From NCBI GenBank assembly GCA_021014945.1, contig MU266421.1, positions 1 through 64,000 of the forward strand: a DNA stretch of 64,000 nt. Reading direction: 5' to 3'. The position numbers were made by a program, and so were the translations under genes. The notes beneath the pieces were generated by a model that was given only the letters and a program-made list of their open reading frames with translations, was not told the origin of the DNA and ran no database searches. Position 1 is the first letter of the stretch. Each line of letters starts with the position of its first letter. Below, in pieces: positions 48,979 to 59,106 of the stretch. Origin of the DNA: Leucogyrophana mollusca. Its lineage: Eukaryota > Basidiomycota > Agaricomycetes > Boletales.

Positions 48979-50354
48979 TCACGATGAGAGCGCTTTGTGA
49001 ACATGTAATCCTACTTCCAGGATCCAAAGCTCTTCATCTGCACCATCGCAAAGGGCTTTATCAGCTTCAGCAAAAGCGAGGGCACATTTTGCCTTTTGTC
49101 TGGCGTGCAATGTGGGATGAGATATGACGATGTCGTGTAGCTAAGCGTAACGTGAACGGCAGTACAGCAATAAGGCGGGACATGCACTGACCTGTGAAAG
49201 TATTTGTGACGCAGAGTATCCTTCTCGCATTATCGCTTTGACTTTCCTTTGAACGATTTCGAAACCTCGCTTCCTAGCGTTCATTCCACTTGCACCGTCA
49301 TCGATGTCCATATCCCCAGCGATTTCTACACCCAGGGTGCGCGCAAAATCGTTAACAACCTCCGTTGGGACAACACCAGCTATCTCCTGGATATCTTTCG
49401 GGGTTATGGGCGTTGGGGGATTCGTGGAAGAGGATAAACGAGAGGCGGACTGCAGATAGGTTATAGAGCGCCGTAGATCACCTCCTGAAGTATCGATAAG
49501 TGTGGAGACAACCTCGGGGCTGATGTCAATGTTTTCGGCAGATGCGATGTGAGCTAGGCGGGACGATGACGAAGATGAATCGAGGGGAGTGAAGCGAAAC
49601 TTTGAGCATCGCGATGCTAAAGGCTCTATAATTCTGACCCATATATCAGCACTTACGATGACTTGACTCGAGGGAGCCTACCAACCTCGTCACATAGTTG
49701 CACACAAGACAGAATCGAGTGATTCGTGCGTATGTCTCCATGATCCGACGCAAGGCACCTTGCGCATCTTGAGTCATAGAGTCTGCTTCATCAAGAATAA
49801 TGATCTTGTATGGAGGGCAAGGATAGGTGTTTCCGTCCGACGCAACCATCTGCGCGCGGGGTGTTTGGCGTGCAAATGTTTTGATCTTCTCCCGGACAAT
49901 AGATATACCTCTTTCATCAGAAGCGTTGAGTTCGAGTACTCGATTCCGGAAGTTGTCTGGGCTGAATATCCAATGGACATGAATTTTGGCGCTCGTGATA
50001 TACATGACAAACATACCCGAACAACTGTCGAGATAATGCGAGAATAGTGGATGTTTTGCCGGTGCCAGGTGGTCCGTAGAACAACATGTGAGGAAGCTAG
50101 CATGGGTCAGACTCAGCCAACACGAGAACGAAGCGGCACCCACATTGGTTGATGTTAGAGTCTTCTGAAGCACCGCGACTGTGTGCTCTTGTGCCGAGAC
50201 ATCATCTATGGTTTTTGGACGGCTACACTGGCCATTCATTGCCAAATTTTTATCGGAAAAAATTTCCAGCTTACTACTTCTCTACCCAGGGTTGTAGCGC
50301 TGGGTCGACCGTGTGTTTTGGAGCTGCCTTGGCTTGCGCTTGGAAGAATGCCAT
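48979..50354 (-). CDS. RFC2: replication factor C small subunit (yeast Rfc2 / human RFC4 type)
   Basis: Six exons: 50354-50275, 50222-50144, 50096-50017, 49961-49686, 49633-49192, 49140-48979; 372 residues. AAA+ clamp-loader subunit that opens PCNA on DNA. Motifs: [14 protein letters not shown] (RFC box II), Walker [21 protein letters not shown], Walker [11 protein letters not shown], sensor/arginine finger [26 protein letters not shown]. The C-terminal collar has LHDIVISH and [18 protein letters not shown], which fits the Rfc2/RFC4 branch best. Two overlapping donors 3 nt apart end exon 1; only the downstream one (GTAAGC) restores KYRP. Divergent from the CAF-1 gene with shared ACGCGT boxes. 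Confidence 0.93.
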
Positions 50355-50386
50355 AGTGTGCGTGAGTCTAAGTATTGTTTGGCCAC

Positions 50387-50409
50387 GACGCGTCGAGACG
50401 AGACGCGTC
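50387..50409. promoter_or_regulatory. two GACGCGTC (MCB-like) boxes in the RFC/CAF-1 divergent promoter
   Basis: GACGCGTC at 50387-50394 and again at 50402-50409, both perfect palindromes around ACGCGT, the MluI cell-cycle box bound by MBF (Mbp1/Swi6; Res1/Res2 in fission yeast) to drive G1/S transcription. A further GCGCGTTT follows directly. Two more ACGCGT copies (50645-50650, 50675-50680) fall inside CAF-1 intron 2. The start codons of the two genes are 181 bp apart. Confidence 0.75.
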
Positions 50410-50535
50410 GCGCGTTTCATAACATTACAAATATTGTCCCACGCTTTTCGTCTGTCAGTGGACGCGATATGAGGACCTGCTTCTTCTTTTGCGGCCACCT
50501 ACAAGCTCGTTCATGCCAGTTCCCCCCATATATCA

Positions 50536-53384
50536 TGCCGGAATTAGATACAAGCAAAGGTACGATAAAAATCACGACGCTGCCGTTGAATATGCCTATT
50601 GAAACCCGCTCTAGGTCAATCCAGCACAGCCGGTGAGCGAAACAACGCGTTCCGTAGTTGCAAACCGACTTACGACGCGTCGATCCCTCTGAAAAGTGGA
50701 AAAGCGCGCTATAGCTGAAATAAAGAATGGAAAGGTGGTTTTCAAGCAGAAACCCGTGTCATTTGAGAAGTCCTCCGAAACGTTGCAAGGTGCGTGAATT
50801 TATTACGTGTCAGGTGAAAAGATTCCAACTAGATATATGGCACTAGAGATCGTGGGTTTCCGAGACATGCTTGAGCAGCGCATACAGAAACAAGAACCCC
50901 CTCTAACGAGTATACCAGATGAGTACAAACCCCTGATCGCAAAGCTAGCCCATGAGAGGTCTGTGCAGTCGAATTGGGTCCAAGCGGTCGATTGATGTTG
51001 TGTGCTTGTGCGCCCTCTAGTGACAAAGGTGTTGCACCGCTCGCAAAGCACATTCGTGCCGAGCTGCTTCCCACTCAAGACGAAGACGAGGATGCAAATA
51101 GCAATATCGCCGCCTCGGCAGCGCTTCCACTTCTCGTCGTTGAACACGCCATTAAACTGATCATGAACCGAAATAATTATGGTCTAGAGGGCCCTCTCGG
51201 TTTCAAACTGCCATCTTCAGTCTGCGTATGGAGGTGGGAGGTCAAAGAAGCTTACCGAGACTGGCTACCGAAGTCGGGAAGAGAGAAGGCTGAAGCTAGG
51301 TTGACAGAGAGAATACAGGTAGGATCTACACCGCTCAAACGGGTGCTCTAACACCAAAGAATCTGCTTAGGCTAAGGAGGACCTTACTATCCTTTTCGAA
51401 AGCCTCCCGCAGAATGAACGTGACTCTATCCTGGATCCGAAGGGAACCAATAAGCTACCTTCAAAAGACACCAATCAGAGCAATTCAGCGAATCCCTCCG
51501 CAGTCGCCAAAGCCAGCAGCGTTGAGCCCAAGGAAGCCTCACAAAGTCAGAAGGAGCCCAATAAGAAAGTCGAAGAATCCGAGAATGACGCCGTTCGTAT
51601 TATTTCGCGAGCCTTTCGTTTACTCGCTTATCTCATCATGCGTAGCAATCCGAGAGCCCTGCACCGAAAGGGCGCCCCAAAAAGGTCCTCGATCCGGAAA
51701 AAACAGCCAAGGTATGTTAGATTCTTGCCAAAGCGGAACGCTAGCTCACTCTCAGCTCAGGCCAAGGAGAAAGAGGAGAAGAAGGCCGCAAAGATCGAGA
51801 AGGAGAAGAAGCAAAAGGAGGCGCAGAGCAAGTCCCGTTCCCTGATGGCGAATTTCTTCGGAAAAGCCAAAGCCCCCGAGCGCGAGTCACCCGTGAAGGA
51901 TACCAACGCGGTCGCTGGACCCTCTTTCGTGGAGTCAGATTTCAAGAGAACATTCAAGCCTTTCGTCTTGAAGAAAGATGCCGAAATCGCGCCAGTCAAT
52001 TGGTTCCTGGAGGTGGGGAGGAAGAGGCAGTCGAGACATAGCTCTGGCATAAGTCACGCCGAGGCGATAGTGGTCGATGACGAAATCGTAGTGAAGTCAG
52101 AGGATCTTGATGTACACATGGCTAATGTGATGGAGACCTCGGCTGCGACCATGAGCACGCAAGGTGATAACGTCGCTAACTATCCCGTCATCTCGCTCAC
52201 TGTTGTCCATCTCACAGAACGCCTTCAAAGCGTCCTGAAGTCATTTCCTCGGTCTAGTGTGCAGCCCCCCGCACACCGCGGGCCCTCTGCTTTCAAGATC
52301 GAAGCTCTTCATAACACTCGAGACGTTCTCTCGCAGCTCAATGAAGCTGAAATTGCGGATGACCCAGGGCGAGTGCGCCACCTCCTCTCCATTTTGCGCG
52401 ACCGGAGGACTCTTCCCGCCAAAGTCCTCATTTTCTCCGAGGACGCACGACCCGGGTACTTCGGCACCTGGACGCGAAATTCTCGCATTGTCGGCCCGCG
52501 AACACCCTTCGCCCGCGACGTCGTGGCTCGGGATTACGGGTATGATAGCGGAGAGGAATGGGAAGATGAAGCGCCTGGAGAAGCTGATGATGTGGTAGAT
52601 GACGGAGAGGACGAAGATGCTGAGGGGGACGCCGACTCTGACCTGGACAGTTGGCTCGTGGACGACGACGAAGTGGAAGAAGTAGGCACTCCGATAGAAG
52701 CACGAGATGGATCTCCTTTCCCTCTGGACCTACCGCCACATCCATCAAAAAGGAAGGCAGAGAAGAGCGAAGACAAGCAACCGGAGAAAAAGAGGAAGGT
52801 CGTCGTTCCACTCGTTCCCTTCGCGAAAGGGCCCTGTTGGGAATCAGCCATTGGCCAGTGCGAGTACGATCCATTCAAACCGTATCGGATACAACTATTT
52901 AACGGTGAGTCCTTCCACGAGCAGCAGTATGGATCTCATCTTATTGCTTCGTTTACTTTCTCTAGATACTCCTTACCCTATCGACCCATTTACCTTTGTT
53001 TCTATGACCGCCGATGAGCGACAACCAACCAGGCCGGATCCTACATTCGTTGTCCCTCCTTTACCGCAACGCCTCACAGCGCTCAATGGCTCGGCTGATC
53101 CCTCTTCTTCATCCCCCACCGCCCCACTCATGAAACGAACAGCCTCGGCTCCTGCTCCGAAGACGACTTTCCCTGAGGCTCATTTACCACTTCTTCTTGC
53201 CAAGATCTCGTCCCTCGCAACAGCAAATCTTACATTCATCGTGGAAAGCATACATCAGGAACTACGGATACATAAGGTCAAGAAGAACGCGATTGAAGCC
53301 AAAGTGAAGGAAGTCGGTGAGAAATCCAAGGATAGAAAGATATGGGTCATTAAGGAAGATGTGAAGGTTGGTCTGTGTGCATGA
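50536..53384 (+). CDS. chromatin assembly factor 1 large subunit (p150 / Cac1-like)
   Basis: Nine exons: 50536-50560, 50615-50632 (18 nt), 50697-50789, 50847-50958, 51021-51318, 51371-51592, 51646-51711, 51761-52904, 52966-53384; 798 residues. CAF-1 deposits H3-H4 behind replication forks through PCNA. Early part: EIKNGKVVFKQKPVSFEK, then a globular region with AKHIRAELLP. Middle: a long Lys/Glu-rich KER coiled coil (AKEKEEKKAAKIEKEKK) followed by SLMANFFGK, which resembles a PIP-box/MxxFF motif. The CAF1A acidic domain is clear: VLIFSEDARPGYFGTWTRNSR, RDYGYDSGEEWEDEAPGEADD and further acidic runs to SDLDSWLVDDDE. The C-terminal domain (ELRIHKVKKNAIEAKVKEV, IWVIKEDVK) fits the winged helix. 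The last few residues are uncertain because a donor lies just before the stop. Confidence 0.9.
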
Positions 53385-54151
53385 TCGCTCCAACTGGATC
53401 CCTGACTATCAAATTAGTTGTTACATGGTCTTTCATGATGGTACGAACACTTGCATTCCGCGCCGTGATAGCGGCCCCTTTGGATATTCTATCTCCGAGC
53501 TCTGTCATCGTATTACCAACATGAAGTTCCACAAGACCCACTGCCATAGGTAGCAGGAATTATCAACATGTCCTGCGGAGCGGAGTGCTTACTGTAGGCC
53601 CCGACCAAGTTACCCGCACCCAGGATCATAAGGCCCACGCTACATCCCATGTACTCCTAATGACTAGGCATGAGCGAATGAGCAGCATGCACTATTTGAG
53701 CGTCGAGTACTGCTGGCTGTATGGCGAAGCCTGGTCCCCAGTAGGTAGACCGTTATATAGAATGAAGCTATGAAGACGGTCGCCCATAGCCAACATCTAG
53801 TCTCGATATCCTTTGCAGACCTTACCACGACAGACGGCCGGCGGTACTAGTAGATACCCTGCATTTGGCTGGGCTGGATGAACTCAGCAGATAATCAAGT
53901 TAATTTCCGAGCTTCTACGTGGATGATTATCCGTGACCCCTCCGTTCCAGCTTCTTGAGCTAGCTTCGTATCCGCCAACACCACTCGCCTTGATTTAAAG
54001 TCTGGCACCAGCCGCACGACCTCCGTAACCGTAAGGCTACATTGCCATCAGAGCTCTTTCATACTGAAGAACTGAAGTTGACTGATTGCGCGACAGTTGA
54101 TCATCGATCAATCGTCATTCAGATCTATTCAGATCCTACCAGGAGTTTAAG
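53385..54151. other. gene-free stretch between CAF-1 and F-box genes
   Basis: About 770 bp. Short open frames only. One possible extra 3' exon for CAF-1 (after TTAG near 53417) cannot be supported. Confidence 0.4.
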
Positions 54152-55612
54152 ATGGGAGACTCGAGTCAGAAAACATCCTCCATCATCGAGAGTCTCCGAA
54201 ACGAGGTGCTAGAGCTCGCAAGCTTGGAGAGTGACTTGCTTGCTCGCCTCCAGTCAGTACAGAAGTCACTGGCATGCAAAAGGACACGACTGGGGGAGGA
54301 GATGAACCAATTGACACCGGCTTACCGTCTCCCTAACGAAACCCTCATCGCTTGCTTCGAGGAAGCTATACAGCACCACCCACACACCGCGAAAGCCATG
54401 TCGCAAGTATCGCGCCGTTGGCGATGTCTTTCAATCAATACCCCATCTCTCTGGACTCATGTCCAAGTTACGCCAAAGACGACATCCGACATCGACCTTT
54501 TCCAAGAATTCCTTCGCAGATCCGCCAATTTCCCAATAGCCGTAGAATTCAGGGATTGCATTGACCCGACCAAGCTTGGTTATCCAGCAAGCTTAGACTG
54601 GCACCACAGAAACGGGGACATATACGATTATTCATCTATTGTCGACGTCCTCCTTCCCTCTTTTCATCGTATCACCGCACTGGCTTCGCTGGACTCAATC
54701 ACGGTACTCTTATCGCTGTTGTCAGGCTTTAATGCCCCGTCTACCTCTCCCTCTTCACAAGGCTTTAAAGGATTGACGGCCTTGTCTCTTACTGCTTCTC
54801 GTGAGATATCTGGATCCATCCCGTATTCTCTTTTTCTCCAGCTCCTTGTTGCTTCACCGAATCTCAAGAGCCTCACGGTTGATCTAACACTCGCTGGTGT
54901 CCCGTTCTCAAGTGATGATCATGTGTCTGCCGATGCAGAGCTCTCATTTCCGTCGCTGGAGTATATGTCAATCCTTAGTCCTCGCGACGATTTCGGTGTG
55001 GAGCCATTCAACTTCATTTCCTCGATTTCCGCTCCAGCTCTCCGTCATCTTGCCTTGGGTCCGCTGTATCTGACGTCTTCCTCACACATGCAGGATACAT
55101 TCTTCTTGAACAACACTCCCAGGTTTCCCAACGTCTGCACTCTCACTCTGGGGGACCTCATCGGGCGCGGAGACTATAACTCCAGATTTACGAGTCGAAC
55201 ATTTGTGAGGGCATTTCCACGCATCGCGAGCCTCACAATCGATCCACACTCTACAAGCGCACTTGGTCCCAGAAATTTATGTTATTCGGGCAATGATCTG
55301 TTAGTGAGACCACCCGGACGACCGCGGCCGGAGCTAGCTTGGCCGGACCTACAACATCTTACGATCACCAACCGCGTTGCACACGCACGCATGTCTCTAT
55401 CTAGTGTGTGCTCCTGGCTGGAAGCGCGGCGATCAGAGGGAACAGGAAAACCCTTGCGCATTCGCGTTTCTAGCCCTGACCCACAGGGAGTCACACCCGT
55501 CCCTATGGATTTCTATCGCGACCTCCAAAAGCTGAAAGATTATGGCGATTTGGACGATAACGACATCAGGGCTTTCAAGGGTGTTCCTGATGCATCATCG
55601 CCCAATTGGTAA
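54152..55612 (+). CDS. F-box domain protein, single exon
   Basis: One uninterrupted reading frame of 486 codons, unlike every neighbouring protein gene. Residues about 8-55 form a predicted coiled coil (IIESLRNEVLELASLESDLLARLQSVQ). The F-box follows: YRLPNETLIACFEEAI, AMSQVSRRWRCLSINTPSLWTHV, the layout seen in the large Agaricomycete F-box families, in which the coiled coil precedes the box. The rest has irregular Leu-rich repeats (LTALSLTASREI, LKSLTVDLTLAGV, VCTLTLGDLIG, IASLTIDPHS, LQHLTITNR), probably a substrate-binding LRR-like solenoid. Expected to act as a Skp1-Cullin adaptor; the target is unknown. Such genes are lineage-expanded and often species-specific. Confidence 0.85.
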   Translation: MGDSSQKTSSIIESLRNEVLELASLESDLLARLQSVQKSLACKRTRLGEEMNQLTPAYRLPNETLIACFEEAIQHHPHTAKAMSQVSRRWRCLSINTPSLWTHVQVTPKTTSDIDLFQEFLRRSANFPIAVEFRDCIDPTKLGYPASLDWHHRNGDIYDYSSIVDVLLPSFHRITALASLDSITVLLSLLSGFNAPSTSPSSQGFKGLTALSLTASREISGSIPYSLFLQLLVASPNLKSLTVDLTLAGVPFSSDDHVSADAELSFPSLEYMSILSPRDDFGVEPFNFISSISAPALRHLALGPLYLTSSSHMQDTFFLNNTPRFPNVCTLTLGDLIGRGDYNSRFTSRTFVRAFPRIASLTIDPHSTSALGPRNLCYSGNDLLVRPPGRPRPELAWPDLQHLTITNRVAHARMSLSSVCSWLEARRSEGTGKPLRIRVSSPDPQGVTPVPMDFYRDLQKLKDYGDLDDNDIRAFKGVPDASSPNW

Positions 55613-55969
55613 GTACGCTCGTCGCTCAGCCATCATTCCGGGGGATGAGCGACCCTGTCGATGTTAGAACAAGGAGTACCAGTAATAACTAATAACTTTG
55701 GGTAATCTCGGAAAATTTCCCCCGATTTTTATGTCGAAATCGAACCTACTTGTGTGCATAAGGCTGCCTCCCACCAGCGCTGACTTGCTGTGAAAAGTGC
55801 CAAAAGATTCTCTTGTGCACAACTTCATCAAGAACTCGAGACTCGTTGTCATGCAAACACCATGTACTTGACTAATAGTATTTTCGTCATTGACGCCATA
55901 ACAGTGTTTACTTGCCACCTGCACTCCAAGCTGAAAATCAGGGGCGTCCGAAAAATGCAGCAAGCCAAC
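55613..55969. other. spacer between F-box gene and tRNA gene
   Basis: About 360 bp with no supported gene. Confidence 0.35.
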
Positions 55970-55975
55970 AAAAAA
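55970..55975 (-). terminator. RNA polymerase III T-run terminator of the tRNA gene
   Basis: Six T residues on the minus strand start two bases after the tRNA discriminator base. Confidence 0.8.
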
Positions 55976-55976
55976 G

Positions 55977-56069
55977 CGTCACCTGAGCGATTCGAACACT
56001 CGCGGGCAAAGCCCAACCGCTAAGCTGTTTAATAGCAGGCGATCCCGTTAACCACTCCGGCAAAGTGAC
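55977..56069 (-). tRNA. tRNA-Ser(GCT) with an 11-nt intron
   Basis: Cloverleaf folded by hand. Acceptor GTCACTT pairs with AGGTGAC; D arm CCGG...GGTTAA; anticodon stem ATCGC pairs with GCGGT (one G-T); loop CTGCTA + intron + A with anticodon GCT at 56034-56036. The intron TTAAACAGCTT (56022-56032) sits one base 3' of the anticodon, the canonical place. The long variable arm TGGGCTTTGCCCG is typical of serine tRNA, and the T arm GAGTG-TTCGAAT-CGCTC contains the B box. Mature length about 82 nt without CCA. Without removing the intron the anticodon stem cannot form. It reads AGC/AGT serine codons. Confidence 0.92.
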
Positions 56070-56163
56070 TTATAATGCTGCCCTCCAATGGCTGATATAA
56101 TGGTCCCTCGCTAACCGTATATATTCCTCTGATATAAAAAACTCAACCCGGCCTGCCACCTGT

Positions 56164-57493
56164 TTATTGAGAAACGCTGTTTTGCTCTACAAATTCTCTG
56201 ATATACGTGATAACCTGGTCCGTCTCTTCTTCCGTTACCGCGTTGTAGAGTGAGACCCGTACACCTGTCACAATGGTTAGTAAACTGCCCCCCTAGGTGC
56301 CACGAAAAATAGTGGTATATACCTCCGACAGATCTGGAAGAGGATGTGAGAAAAGTGGCAATGAATCTGGTAGAACAATATCACCTGTGACCCTCAACCC
56401 CCTTCATGCCTTTGGCCTCTGCGCCAGCAACAAAATTCTTGAGCCCCCCTTCAAGGACATCAAACACGACGTTCATCTGACTCCCCGAGCCCTCCTTCAC
56501 CTTCCCACGCAAAACTCCTTTGGCCTCGCCCTCTTTTACCGCAGTATAAAGCTTCGCTGCCTTCCGCTCGCTGAGTGCAGCGAAATAGCTCAGCCCGCCC
56601 TGATCCAGAGTGTGTTGCAGCACCAGGCCAGTGATGTAGATCGGGAGGACAGGGGGCGTGTTGTATAAGCTCCCCGAATCTGCTAGAGTTTTGTACGCCA
56701 TCGTGAGCGGGACGGGGATAGCGCCCAGCTTTGCGGCCGCGTTGACATCCACGATGCAATCCTGCCTGACAATCAGGACGGTAAGGCCGGCGGGCCCGAT
56801 GTTTTTCTGTGCGCCTGCATAGACGACCGCGTGGTCCGCGAGGTGGGGGATGGGACGCGACATGAATGAGGACGAGTGGTCGCCAACCAGGGGGAGAAGG
56901 GAGTTTTGTTTTAGAAGATGGAAAGGGAACGAAGCGGGGGACGAATCCTCCGCGGAGAACTGCACGCCGTCCACTGTCTCGTTATCGCAGTAGTAGATAA
57001 GCGCGGGGTCCTCCGAAAAAGCGTAGGAGTCGTGGGTGGGGATGTTATCGAATGACTTTTGGTCCTTGGAGAATTTCCGAGCGTCGGCTGCGATATTGAC
57101 TCTCCCTCCCCCGAGGCGCTTGGCCTCTTCGACAGCCCTTTTGCTCCATGACCCGGTCAGCACGTAGTCCATCACGCGTTCATCGTCTGCCAGGTTGGGA
57201 TGGAGGAGACGATGCCTCGCAAGGAGGTTGAGCACGATGGCAGAAAACTGGGCGGAGCCTCCCCCCTGAGTGAAGAGAATGTGATGTGTGGTTGGAACGG
57301 CTAGGAGCTTTCTGATAGAGGATTCGACGCTCGAGAGGAAGCCGGTGAACTCTTTTGAACGATGAGAGATCTCCGCGATTCCGAGACCAGTGCCGTTGAA
57401 GTTCAGCAAGCCGTTGGTAGCCTCTTGAAGGACTGAAGCTGGAAGGGCGGACGGTCCTGCACCGAAGTTGATAACCCTACCATTGGGAGCCAT
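56164..57493 (-). CDS. SER1: phosphoserine aminotransferase
   Basis: Three exons: 57493-56385, 56333-56323 (11 nt), 56264-56164; 406 residues. PLP enzyme that makes phosphoserine from 3-phosphohydroxypyruvate and glutamate in serine synthesis. Family blocks: NFGAGPSALPASVLQEA, ISHRSKEF, ILFTQGGGSAQFSA, VLTGSWSKRA, YCDNETVDGVQF, VGDHSSSFMSRPI, VYAGAQKNIGPAGLTVLIVR (with the PLP lysine in QKN), NTPPVLPIYITGLVL, and the substrate-binding end GHRSVGGVRVSLYNAVT. The last block spans three exons and needs the 11-nt microexon. A TGAGTCA motif lies upstream. A neighbouring tRNA-Ser is probably coincidence. Confidence 0.95.
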
Positions 57494-58315
57494 AGCGATG
57501 ATGAAGATCCTGAAAAGGTAGATAGGTGAGTTTCAACGGTCGCCAGATCAATGAACTGCGCTCTCTGAGTCACTGATTTATCGAGTCAGGTCAAGTCAAA
57601 TGGTGCGAGTGGTTCGGCTTTGCGAGCACGCGACGATGACGTTGATTTGGCGGAAATACGGAGACTACGGTACCAAGGAAAGCTGCTAGTCACTGAGTGG
57701 CAAGGTGATTGATATATGTATCGTATACATGATTGAACGGCCCCGCGTCAACCCCACGTCTTCAACAATCTGTTCGAGCAAGGAAAACAACATGGAAAAG
57801 GCAATGCGGAAAATAGAACGAATGCGAAGAGCAAGGAATAGAACGGGGATAACGAGATGGCAAAGCATAGATATCAGACGCGGAAGATCAGTCGCGGTAA
57901 CCCAGAAGTGTTGAGACATGAACATCAGTCAGGCAATAACGATAAGGTGAGATCGATGATGGTGGACGATGCGTGGGGAAAATGCAAAGGAGGAATAGAT
58001 ACCGAGAACAAATGCAAGGAGAACAGATATTACTGATCCACGTCGCGGGGCATGGTCCGTAAGTTCGATGGTTAATATCGTGCAGTGAATGAATGGAAGA
58101 TTCGTAGAAGAGATACATTGCGGTCATTGAGATGACGAGTTCTTGATCTTTGGAGATGGCGATTTGAGTTGGCAATTAACGGGGTAAGATGGTGCTATAG
58201 ACGAGCGATTAGATGCCGATACGTTGCAAGGAGACGAGTTCGAAGGACGCCGAATAGAAGTGATTGTCCAAATGCGGTCAACAAAAGCCTTCATCGTGCG
58301 CTAGTGAGGTTCGCG
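57494..58315. other. SER1 promoter and 3' region of the small orphan gene
   Basis: About 820 bp. Contains the TGAGTCA motif listed separately; otherwise purine-rich on the plus strand with no supported gene. Confidence 0.4.
57566..57572. promoter_or_regulatory. TGAGTCA Gcn4/CPC1-type site upstream of SER1
   Basis: Perfect 7-bp TGAGTCA about 73 bp before the SER1 start codon; a CGAGTCA near-copy follows at 57582-57588. TGASTCA is the Gcn4/CPC1 binding core that governs amino-acid biosynthesis genes in fungi. Confidence 0.6.
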
Positions 58316-59106
58316 CTACGGGAATACCGGCATGAGGTTGTGAAACTTGACACAGCGGGGATCGAAGGAGATAAGTGGAGATGGTGTGCGGGGACAGATC
58401 GCGACACGATCCGGGGAGTGGTAAGACGGGAAAAGCTGGCGAGAAGGAAGGGACTCTGAAAGGCTATCTGCTCCGGATGAGAGGGGATTTGAGCGTAAAG
58501 ACGTCTTTCGACGGCGAACTGGCCCAGAAGCTGGAGTGGCATTTAGGGGAAGAGGGCGATCCTCGTCCACAAGTATTTGCGATAGATCGGCAACATCATA
58601 TGGACTGAAATTCGGAGGCGAGTCGAGGGCAGAAATCCACGTGAGCTGATCGAAGGCAGATGCGTGCCCATAGGAGTCAAACGGGCAATCAAGGCGAGAA
58701 GGATGGCGACGGCGTCTTGTAGAACGTGCAACGCGATTTGGGTTTCTTCTCCTTGAAGCTGTCCCGCAGGGAGGTGGCGACTTGGATTTCTGAAAAAACG
58801 AGTGAGCCTCGCAGATAGGGCTATTTCGTTGAATGACTGACCAACGCGAAGTGAGCTGGGTCATTGAGGATGATGGGGGACAGTAATCGTGGAGGGCTCA
58901 CGGGCCCGCGTGAGGCGAGGCCCTGTGCAAGTGATCAGTTGAAAAACGCGCTTAGGTATAAGACGACATACCAGAGGTGCCTCCGCGTCGGCTGGAAACG
59001 GCGATTGCATGAGCTGAAAGCGTGTCGACGGTGTTGGTGACTGCAACGTGTTGGAGAGGCAAGGAGCAGCCGCGAGACGAGGCGATGGTGAGACAATGGA
59101 TGGCAT
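58316..59106 (-). CDS. uncharacterised Ser/Pro-rich protein
   Basis: Three exons: 59106-58972, 58922-58842, 58789-58316; 229 residues, all introns GT-AG and in phase 0. No known domain. Visible pieces: N-terminal PSIVSPSPRLAAAP and SPTPSTRFQLMQSPFP, a short hydrophobic motif RLLSPIILNDPAHFAL at the exon 2 end, then a basic run (RSTRRRRHPSRLDCPFD), a hydrophobic/acidic stretch with SPYDVADLSQILVDED, and a basic Ser-rich C-terminus with several SP/TP sites. It looks like an intrinsically disordered regulatory protein with short linear motifs, and the many minimal CDK sites suggest cell-cycle phosphorylation. The gene model is supported by reading-frame continuity only. Two ACGCGT boxes lie upstream (59382, 59575). 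Confidence 0.62.

Noticed and set aside
53385..53560. Possible extra C-terminal exon of CAF-1
   Set aside because: A donor and acceptor exist, but the added residues are not recognisable as family sequence, and the simple stop at 53384 is equally good.
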